Source: Heliopora coerulea
Taxonomy: Eukaryota; Cnidaria; Anthozoa; Scleralcyonacea; Helioporidae
Assembly: GCA_030142905.1 (NCBI GenBank)
Contig: JASJOG010000347.1
Span: 186,001 to 250,000 of the forward strand
DNA: 64,000 nucleotides
Reading direction: 5' to 3'
Under the pieces are notes generated by a model. The model was not told the DNA's origin and ran no database searches. It was given only the letters and a program-made list of their open reading frames with translations. Shown here piece by piece: positions 36,501 through 45,700 of the stretch. Numbering within the stretch: the stretch's first letter is position 1; every line of letters starts with the position of its first letter. Both the position numbers and the translations under genes were made by a program.

Positions 36501-39073
36501 GTTGTATTAACTTGACACAAATTAATTGTACAAATTGTTTCCAGGAAAATGAAAAATCAGTGTTTGTTAAATCCAAGCATCAGGATTTCCCATTTACTGA
36601 CGAGAAATCAGTTAAACTGCAAAGGATTGAACTGGGAGATGTAAAATTTGAGGAGCATCTAACCAACAAATATTTTGATTCACATGGCCATGAAATTGCA
36701 ATATTTGATGATATCTTAACAAAGAATGACTTGAATGTTCTCCGTGCTCATCTGGTGAAGGATTACAATTCCTTTGGTTTCCAGCCTTATGATACTGACA
36801 AGACTGAAGACCATGATAATGTAGCATGGATATCAACACAAAAGGTAATAGACTATTTGGATGAGGTAGCTTCAGATATTTTGTTTTTTTTATACACCAT
36901 TTAAAGGAATTTTATGTTCAGATTGGTGTTGCAAATTCCTAGACAAACCACATGCTTCATACTTAATTTGCCATTTACCTCTTTCTATGTTTAACAAAAT
37001 GGCTATGCTGAGGTCATTCATGGTCCTGTTACTTACAGTACATGGAAAGATGCATAGTCATATTTGGTAGAATAGCTGCTGAAATACAAACAGACATGTT
37101 TCTAGCTTACATTCCAGTCCACTGTCTTTGTTTTAGGTTGAGTCTCTGGTGAAGAGTGGAATGTGGAAAGTTGTGAAAAAAGTGGTTCAATATTTGAGTG
37201 GCTTGGATGAATGGTACCCTTATGATGTATCTATGAACATCGTTCACAGTTTCCATCATACCAGAATTCATGAAGATTGTGAAACTTATGAGGTGTTTCT
37301 TAATGAAAAATTGGAAACTAACATGTTTTAGTTTAAGAGTTACCTGATGGTTTTCCATAATTGGTACAGTGATAAAAACATGTGGGGTGTTGCATGACCA
37401 GTGCAGGGCATTGGTGGCACAGTGGTACTAGTGAACTACAAGTCTCTCATGTGCATGTAACTAGGGTTTGATTTCACCTCCATGCAGTTCCCAGATTAAA
37501 GTCAGCAGTATTGTAGGTGAAAAGTGATTTTCAATTTGACTCCATCAAGCACTGCAGGTTCCCTCTGGATATTCTGGTTTCCTTCTGTAGTGACACTAGA
37601 CTTATGAGGGGTGGCCCTGCCAGATCTCTTGGCAAAATTATTTAAACCTGATAGGGTTATCCAGTGTAAATTAAGATACTAGCTCACTTATTCACATTAG
37701 GGTTACATAATATTACTTTGCCAAAAGAAAAAACATTTGCTTACATGATTTGATACATACAGTACTCTTGTTATTTGTAAAACCTGTGATCTCTGACTGA
37801 AATATAATTATTGGCTGCAAAATTAACTGTCCTTTCCAACTGTAGCATAGCAACAAAATATGTCCAAATTTCCTTAGGAAATATGTCATGGTTTTCTATC
37901 TTTGGTACTATTAGAATGTTGCAAAGTTGGATAAAAGCATCAGAAAACACCTGCCATTAAGCAATTGTTTTTTAGCTTTTTGAAAGTTGATCAGCATCCC
38001 TAGTGTTTGGACAACAGTGTCCAAACAGTAAAAAATCGTTACGTTTTTGATATCTATTTTTTTTGTGTTATCAATATTAATGACATTTCTTCTTTTTGGT
38101 ATTTATTTTGAGCTAGCATGAATATACCTTTTTGCTTTATCTCAATCCTGACTGGAAAGAGAATGACTATGGGGAAACAGTGTTCTTTGATTTGGTGAAT
38201 TCAGCTGCAGAAGTCAACCAGGGGGATGAGGAATATGAAATAGTTGCTGTGGTCCGGCCCCGTTATGGACGTATTGTTGTGTTTCGTGGAATTATTCCAC
38301 ATTCTGCCAGACCACCAAGTCCTGGATTCAAGGGAGCTAGATACACCTTTGCATGCAAGGTGAGTGATTAAAGCATGGCAGTTTCTTACATGCTGGTGTT
38401 GCAGTGATTGGGCAACTTTTCTTTCACTTCTCTCCTTTGTGCTTGGGTTGCCCAGTTGAGGTGATTACCTTGGTCACATGTAGCATTGATGTCCAGTTTT
38501 TACACAGCAATTCAGTTCACTCCCTTACTAACCTAGACCCATGAGGGGTAGACCTTTCTAGACTTCTAGGGGGAACAATATGTCTGTGGCTGGTAAGGTG
38601 ATCTAGTATAAACAAAAAAGTACTGATTTACTTAGATATAGTAGGTTATATGGGAACGTTACAAAATTGTTCCCGAGCCTGAGACAGATCTTCAATACTA
38701 CTCTACTTTTGTCAAATTGCACCTTATTCCCTGTATCACAATTGACTGCCAGAACTGATCTGGTTTGAACTAACACTGGTACTGGATGAATTGCACTTAA
38801 TGTAGGCTTGTGTTGTAGGTAAGTAAGACACATAGAACTGCACGATCAAAGCAGATACGAGAGACCATAGAAGCTCTGCAAGGATTTGGAGTTGAAGATC
38901 CTGAAAGTGAAATATTGTGGGAGGAATTAACAAATGGCGAACACACAAAACAATCTGAAGGAAGACCAGAGAACTTCTTGGAGACAGAGTTGACTAAACA
39001 TAAACAAAGGTTAACAAAACTGTTAAAGAATAGTCAGGAATTTTTGTTGAAGAAATTGTCTGAGTCATCCTAG
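33519..39073 (+). CDS. Two-domain 2OG-Fe(II) oxygenase, first domain degenerate
   Basis: Six exons: 33519-33924, 34870-35138, 36545-36844, 37137-37292, 38117-38359, 38819-39073; 542 codons, phases agree. The N-terminus (MSRRIFLFLFINNWCLVLKA) looks like a signal peptide, suggesting the secretory pathway. Two tandem prolyl-4-hydroxylase-type domains follow. Domain 2 (about residues 230-475) keeps the iron triad: HED in TRIHEDCETYE, then His in IIPHSARPPS, and a 2OG-binding Arg in GARYTFACK. Domain 1 (about 25-225) aligns well over NNDMKKNDYGERVFY (domain 2: NPDWKENDYGETVFF), but the HxD site reads VSK/SKD, the distal His is Tyr (ISYIAKPPS), and no Arg aligns. Domain 1 therefore cannot bind iron in the usual way. 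A charged tail follows with no KDEL-type signal. The substrate is unknown; prolyl or lysyl hydroxylation is inference from the fold. Confidence 0.85.
35285..35937. mobile_element. DNA transposon remnant with AATAAACACCCCC repeats
   Basis: Ends CTGTATTTATTCCAGTAGAC and (complement) CTGTATTGATTCCAATAGAT form terminal inverted repeats. Both flanks are rich in AATAAACACCCCC / AATAAATGCCCCC motifs. Inside, at about 35535-35656 on the plus strand, a short frame reads FREVLPCETAVRQLQSQLSV, continues to a DSDLEDS end and stops. It looks like a protein C-terminus, perhaps from a pogo-like transposase, but I cannot assign it. It lies in intron 2 of the 2OG oxygenase. Confidence 0.5.
35955..36400. repeat. 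Degenerate CCACTA/CTACCTC-type minisatellite
   Basis: Pyrimidine-rich stretch with irregular repetition of CCACTA, CTCTAC and TTACCACT. It makes a spurious 5' extension (from 36256 or 36275) to the reading frame that holds exon 3 of the 2OG oxygenase; the real exon starts at 36545 after TTTCCAG. Confidence 0.6.
37400..37685 (+). mobile_element. tRNA-derived SINE-like repeat, copy 1
   Basis: A head with GGTGGCACAGTGGT (A-box-like) and AGGGTTTGATTTCA (B-box-like) is followed by a body with ATGAGGGGTGGCCCTGCCAG and TCCAGTGTAAATTA. The body is shared with the repeat at 38390-38640. It is intronic in the 2OG oxygenase. Confidence 0.55.
38390..38640 (+). mobile_element. SINE-like repeat, copy 2
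   Basis: It shares the body ATGAGGGGTAGACCTTTC...GTGATCTAGTATAAA with the copy at 37400-37685; its head is more degraded. It fills most of the last intron of the 2OG oxygenase. Confidence 0.45.
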
Positions 39074-39092
39074 TGATGCCTTGGGAAAAAAC

Positions 39093-40113
39093 TGTATTAC
39101 ACCTTTTGCTGTTTATTACCGGAAAATATACTATCATTAATGCAAACCTCAAACTCGTTAATGCAAAAATACATTCATTTTATTCAATTGACATTCATTA
39201 GCGTAGATATGCAGCCATTTGCATCAAAGGGTATTCTATAGCGCCAACAGACAACCATTAACACCGTTCTACTATACATTAGGAATAACATCTTTATAAT
39301 CAGGCAAGATATTTCTGTTGTATAATTGAAATTTTATTATCCCAAATGTACAGGGTGATTCAAAAATACGCCAAAATCATCACGCATTTATTCAGTTCTA
39401 AAGCATTGTAATGGACTGAATCAGTGGTCATTTGATAGAGGAGTTATCCAAGTTTGATGTTAAAGACAAAGTTTACGTTCCACCGTTGCCAGCAAATATC
39501 GATGACATGAAAGATCGAATAACAGCTGCAATCAACACGGTGGACCGCGACATCCCGAGGCGCGTTTGGGAGGAATTCTCATATCGGCTTGATGTTGTCC
39601 GTGCCGCCGGTGGTTGAGCACTTGTAAAGCATGAAATAAAAACTTGAATTTTCTATTGTTTTTCATTTTTGAAATATCGCGTGATGATTTTCGCAAACAC
39701 AAGCACACAAAACGCCTTCTGCTGAGGAGTCGCCATTTTGAGGGTAAATAAACACGTGGTCTTCGCACAATTGAACGGCGCCAGAAGGATTACGTAACCA
39801 CAGCGGTGAAATTGACACCCAATCAAACTTGGATAACTCCTCTATCAAATGACCACTGATTCAGTCCATTATAATGCTTTAGAACTGAATAAATGCGTGA
39901 TGATTTTGGCGTATTCTTTTTGAATCACCCTGTATAGTAGAATGATGTTAATGGTCATCTGTTGGCACTATAGAATACCCTTTGATGTAAATGGTTGCGT
40001 ATCTTTGGTAATGAATGTTAATTGAAAAAAATGGATGTATTTTCGCATTAATGAGTTTGAGGTTGGAGTTAATGATAGCATATTTTCTAGTAATGAATAA
40101 CAAAAGGTGTATT
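39093..40113. mobile_element. Foldback element interrupted by a mariner insertion
   Basis: Long inverted arms (39093-39348 and about 39933-40113), terminal ACACCTTTTG...CAAAAGGTGT, flanked by ATT on both sides (3-bp duplication). The arms share TACATTCATTTTATTCAATT, AGCGTAGATA and ATAGCGCCAACAG-type segments. A mariner copy (39351-39932) sits at the centre. A related, right-truncated copy is at 59621-59955. The element starts only 20 bp after the 2OG oxygenase stop codon, so it must form that gene's 3' UTR or contain its cleavage site. Confidence 0.8.
39351..39932 (+). mobile_element. Mariner deletion derivative, transposase C-terminus
   Basis: Inverted repeats of about 95 bp begin CAGGGTGATTCAAAAATACG. 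TA duplications lie at 39349-39350 and 39933-39934. The plus-strand frame reads VKDKVYVPPLPANIDDMKDR, then ITAAINTVDRD and RRVWEEFSYRLDVVRAAGG, the standard mariner transposase C-terminus; it is followed by AATAAA at 39635-39640. Catalytic residues and the DNA-binding domain are gone. A 582-bp non-autonomous element. Confidence 0.88.
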
Positions 40114-40906
40114 AAATTTTATTTGCACCACAGTGCTAGCTACACAAATAGAAAATTTTATGCTTCTTTGGTATGTATATGCATGTACATGCACGCATTA
40201 ATCCATGTGTGGATGTGTACATTTGTTCATATGTCTGGTGGCCCACCCATGATGCATGCATACAGGTATTTATTTGTACATAATTATGTTCATGCATTTT
40301 CACATACCAGTACTTACCAATCTTTCCTGTATACTGGTAAATAATATAAATAGATATATAGCTGTGATCACTTCTGTAATTTTATCCACTCTGAAGATGT
40401 TGCACATGGAAACAAAACATTAGTAAAATTTTATTCAAACTTACATTTTGACTCATTTATTCATGGGTTTTCACCTTAAGATATTGATCTGGGCTCTTAT
40501 TTTCTTACTACAAGTATGTTTTCCAACTGGAAAATCTATGGCTATGGTTATTACCAATATTGTACATTTAAAATACAAAGCAATGGACACTCCAAAAAAG
40601 GTTAACATTTTTCAGAGTGTCCATTGCTTTGTATTTTATAAATTTACTCAGTGGTAACGGTCACTGTACATTTAAAACCCCAGAGAATGCTCCAAAAATG
40701 CCTTTCCTAACTGAAATATTACAAAACAATATTACAAAATAATTATCCAATATTTTATTGGGTCAAAGAATTTGTCTCACAATTCCCCCAAATACCCTCC
40801 ACTTGGCAACACCCTGATAGCTCTTTTGCTAAGGATCAGGGATATTTATTACCATTTCATGCTTTGGTAAAAGGAATTTATTCATTAAATATTCATTAAA
40901 ATTCTT
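40114..40906. other. Spacer before ANKRD49 with one hairpin
   Basis: A near-perfect hairpin occurs at about 40563-40640 (arms AAAATACAAAGCAATGGACA and complement, loop about 25 bp). No gene is visible. Minus-strand AATAAA signals for ANKRD49 lie at 40882-40877 and 40850-40845. Confidence 0.55.
40845..40882 (-). terminator. Poly(A) signals for ANKRD49
   Basis: Two AATAAA hexamers on the minus strand (TTTATT on plus at 40877-40882 and 40845-40850), 25 and 57 bases after the stop codon. Confidence 0.5.
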
Positions 40907-42247
40907 TTACCATTGGATATTGACACTGGGTTCAACAAGCTCGAACATGAATTCGTTTTTTCCTGTTCGTTTGGCAAGGTCAAAAGCTGTTTCATTTTGA
41001 CAATTTTGTATGTTGGGGTTAAGTTTTTTATCAGTCAGTAAAATCTCCATTAGTGCATTTTCCTTTGAATGTGTGGCAGCCAAGTGCAGTGCAGTCTGAC
41101 CTCCTGATGTCTGAGCATTTATGTTTGCACCATTCTGTAACAGGATTGAGGCAACTGAAGTTTGATCTGAAATTTAGAAAAACAATACGGTATATTTTAA
41201 TTTTGAAGAATTAGCCAATTACAGATAACCCCATCAATTCCAAAATGGCCTTAATTCTCCCAGCACTTTCTCCCTGACTAATGCCAGGCAATTTTACTGG
41301 CCTATAGAAGACATGCCGAGATGCTATGTAGGCTAAAGAGTTATCCCCCACCACCAAACTGGCAGTCTCGAAATTCTATTCTGATGATTTTTCTAATATA
41401 GTTAAGTTGGAATCTGAAATATTCTCTTTCAAACAAAATAGTATGTTTCTACTTGTTTACATAAAGTACACCAGACTCCCAGGAATATGTTTCAGAAATT
41501 TCATCAACATAATGAAAAGCAATTAACCTGTACTTTGACAAAGGAAATTTTCTAAATAGCTGGAATGTCTGTCAAAATAACTGAGTGGTTCAAATCTGGT
41601 GAGTGTAGTGATTATGACTGTTACTGGGCAATCAGCATTTGCCAACTGACAAGAAGATAATAGAGTGATCTGTTTAATTATTATCAACTCATTAACTATC
41701 TTCAAGCCAGTTTGATAAGTCGCACCCACCAGTCAATTTTGGTTTAAGGATGAAAGGCCCACCAACAAAGCTATTTCTTTGTTCTCTCTTTTCTGAGATA
41801 CATATTGACTTTTTCGGTAGGATGCTCAATCCTTACCAATGCAAATTTACCTGACCCACATAACTCACCCCAGCGACATGCACAATGCAATGGCTGCCAG
41901 TCGTTCTCAGTTTTGCTCCCAATATCTGCTCCATGTACCAAAAGAACCTTCACAACGTCAACATGACCGTTATAAGAAGCGCGGTGTAGGGCAGAATAAC
42001 CATCAGAATCTTTACAATTAATGAAACGTCCTTCTTTTTCCAGAAACTTAATGACCAAATCTTTCTTGCCCTTCTCGGCTGCTTTGAGAAAAGCCTTTGT
42101 GCTGTAATTTTCAAGAGTTTCCTCACTTTTATTTATGTCTTCGTCCGAATCAAGCCCATTTTTCAAATCTTCCTCGATAAATTTCGATAAAGCTTCGCTT
42201 CCCTCAGGGAGAAATCCTGTGGGATCAACGTTATCGTTTTCAGCCAT
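40907..42247 (-). CDS. ANKRD49: Ankyrin repeat domain-containing protein 49
   Basis: Two exons, 42247-41869 and 41166-40907, joined in phase 1; 212 codons plus stop (human about 239). The acidic N-terminal third (PEGSEALSKFIEEDL, LDSDEDINKSEETLE) precedes four ankyrin repeats: STKAFLKAAEKGKKDLVIKF; DGYSALHRASYNGHVDVVKV; DWQPLHCACRWDQTSVASIL; GGQTALHLAATHSKENALME; then ETAFDLAKRNGKNEFMFELV. The YSALHRA-YNGH and CACRW..TSVASILLQ-G-NINAQ segments match ANKRD49 specifically. In mammals it is a small, mainly nuclear protein linked to spermatogenesis and transcription; the binding partner here is unknown. It is head to head with the JmjC gene. Confidence 0.93.
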
Positions 42248-42710
42248 ACTTTATTAAAATACTCTGTTTATCAGAGTGTCCATCCTAATGTACTGAGTAT
42301 TGGCAAAACTTTGAACTCGAATACCCCCGCCATGTTTCTTCGTCTTCATAGCTTTCCCGCGAGTACGTGTGTTTCCCGCAAAATTCACGATGAACTTCAG
42401 AAGTATTTTTCAAAGTTTGTTTTTACTGAATATACTGTTGGAAAAAACAGGAATTTAAGTATAGATAAACGAGAGGATCATCTACGATGGTTAATATCTC
42501 AGCACAGTTTAATAATATGCTGATTTCAAGCTGTAAGTTGCAAAGTAGAAGTCGTTAATAAACAAGAAGTTATGGATGTTTATAAACATGAAAGACCACC
42601 ATTGTATGTACTTGTCTTGCAAAATTGTTCAATAAACTTCCGATAGCATTTTTTAAAATTTTACATACTAGGAATTGACAGAAACCTGTCGAGTGATTGG
42701 TGTTGGATCA
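42248..42710. promoter_or_regulatory. Divergent promoter, ANKRD49 / JmjC gene
   Basis: 463 bp between the opposite start codons (42247 minus, 42711 plus). A short plus-strand frame starting at ATG 42332 (64 codons including stop) lies upstream of the JmjC start. It may be a small upstream ORF in the 5' UTR; it has no family resemblance. Confidence 0.5.
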
Positions 42711-45700
42711 ATGACAGCATTGGATATGGAGTTATGGTATTTATTCACGTTCATATTATGGAACCAAGTTAAATCACATTGGTCATCTCCAGAAAACTTG
42801 ACAAGTGAGGTCACACCAAAGGGTCATTTCAAACGCCTTGGCTCGCACCAACCACCAGAAGGTCACATCAAAGAAATATGGGACATGCCAAATGCATCAG
42901 CATTTTACCATCAATATGTGGCACCATCTCAACCTGTAATCTTTAAAGGTGCTGCTAAAATTTCTAGTAGCTATAATTTGTGGACAGACAATTATCTCAG
43001 GTAAGACAACTCACATTCCAGTAGATTCGAGTAGACATTACTGAACTTGAAAAAAAATCTATTACATTGAAGTCAATGATAAATTACATGATAAATTGAC
43101 AGGGTAAAAGATAAGGTTAAGTTGGCCATGTTGGAGATCAAATGCTGACAAACATGGCCATGTTGATGTCATGTGCAACTCACCAGATAATAAAAAAATA
43201 AGACAACAAAGCATTTTTACTGGCTACCTTGCTGGTCTGTAGGCATACGTTTGCAAAATTAGAAGATTTTTTGGCCAAGTGTGTGGCCCAAAAGAAGCTT
43301 TTGTTGTCTTAAACCCAGATTCCTAGCCGTTTTCTAAGTCTAATGTTCACTCATGTTTATACCATGAAATTCGGTCAAAAAACATAATATTTCGTCATAG
43401 ATAAATCCAGAATTAAAATAGATTGCGATAATAGCTCGTTCAGATTGTAACATTTGGTCAGCCATGTTGCATTTGCATCTTGGTTTGATGTCTGTGGTGA
43501 ATTTTACCAGCGTACTGTCACATACTCAGCAACCCATCTTACACATTTGCAGCAACTCATTTGACACACATATTCAGCTAATCATCTTGCACACAAATTT
43601 GCAGCAACTCACCTTACACATTTGCAGCAACTCATGTTCTGATATGCACATTTGCAGGAACTAATGTTACTCACACATGTTTGGATTACATATAGACATA
43701 GCTGCAGCTGCCCTTGTGGGACACCATAGCAGGTGGATAACTGGGATACTAAAAAGCTTTGAGTGGCAGGAAAATGCAATGCCTGGCATTAAATATTCAT
43801 GTTTATAGTTGAAAGTCAAATGGATATTTAACTACCATATTCATTGTGATAGATAGCCCACTCCCCAGTGTGAAGGACATACCAGTGCCCCACATTGTTA
43901 TGGACACCCCACTGCTCAGTGTGATAGACAGGAACTCCTCCTTTAGTGTAATGGATAGCCCACCTCCTGATGTGATGGATAACCTAATCAGTAATATGAT
44001 TAATCACCCCTGTGACCACCCTTCTTAGGACATCCTCTACCATAACTGATTGCCAACCCCCCTGTGTTATTGATAGCCATCTTTGTGATTTGAATGATGC
44101 ATCATTGAGTTTGATTGCTAACCCATTTACCAGTGTGTATAATAAACAGCTAGAAACTTATCTGCATATTAATAAATTTAACTTCTGGGAATCTGCTTAT
44201 GGTAACTCATTAAGGGACAGGGCTCATCCCCATGATGAGTAGAACCATTTGACATTATTCAGAGTAAATTAACCAAGTGTGCCCTTGCCCCTTAATGGGT
44301 TGAAATTGAAAATTACATATTTTTTCTTTATACAGCAACAAGTATGGTAATATTAAGGTAAATGTTGATTATGGAAAGAAAGAAAACAGAGAGCGACCAG
44401 CTGATGTAATGACATTACAGGAGTTCTTGGAAATCTATAACACTTCAGAGCGTTATCTGGTTGACTCTGTACCAAGGGCACTACAACATGAATTTTTGTT
44501 GCCAAAATGTATTCTGTGTGGTGGATTTACCAAAAGACTCCAAGTAACAAAGTTTATTGTATTTGAACTCTTGTCTAAAAATGTGGCACAGTTTATCCTT
44601 TAGGATGGTTCAAAATTATACTACCAATGTCCTGTACATAATGTGAATTATTTGTATGGCGCTGTATCTTAGGAGCAAAATTCTCAGTTATGAAAAATGT
44701 CAGATGCATCTGTTTTAGGACCAGTGTTCTAGCTCTCAAAGTAAATAAATCAGTTAGAAAGGTTTGATCAACTTTTCTTTTTCAGTTTTGTCATTTGGGA
44801 ATTAAAAGAACTGGTAATCTGCTGAGGGGTATTTCTAACCTGTGAAATGGCTGTCACATGCCCCAACATCACTGGCTCCAAGAAAATGGCACAATGTCAG
44901 TCCCATAACCTTGTGTTTTTACAATTAAAAAAATTTCAGATATTAAAACATCAATACATTTTCGCAGCATTTTCATGGCTCCTAAATTTTTTTTTCTTTT
45001 GAATATCAATATTTGACTGGACCAGTATTCTTTTCAGGGAGGTTAAGTTTTCTATTTTTGTTTTAGACTCACTCTTTAAGAAATCCCCATTGCACCCATG
45101 AGCCTGTTTTGTCATGAAGCACTGATATAATATATTATCACTTACAACCCATGGGTGCATAATAAAGTCAAATAATTTGAATTTTTAAAATCATATTTGT
45201 TACCTTTTTTTTTAGGACTCAGTAATTTGGTTTAGCAGTGGTGGAACAAAATCATTTCTTCATATTGACAATGTAGAGAATATTAATTGTCTGCTATCAG
45301 GAGAAAAAGAGTGGTTCTTTGTTGATCAGGTAATGTTATCTTTTTATGGTATTTCCCATTATGATGTATTACAATTTTGGATTAAAAAAATTATTCATAC
45401 TATGTAAATATTGTATTGAAAAAGTTTTTACCAGTTGCTTTGGTGTTTCTGGGTTTAATTTATGAAACAAAGGATTTGTGATAAGCCTTAATTCAAACTA
45501 CTATGGCATGATTTGCTGATAAATGTTGAGGAATTTAGATACAAACTATGGTTTAACATATTTATACTAAATTACTTGTAATTTTCAGTTTAAACTAACT
45601 CAGAGCATGTTTATAGTGAAACTGAATCATGCTAACTATGGCCATTGGCTATACCTGCTGTGTTTTATTATGTCTGATGCATCAGTCTAAATCACTGTAA

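Noticed and set aside
36256..36544. Upstream extension of the reading frame containing 2OG oxygenase exon 3
   Set aside because: The extension reads through a degenerate pyrimidine minisatellite and the intron end. A good TTTCCAG acceptor at 36544 gives the right phase with exon 2.
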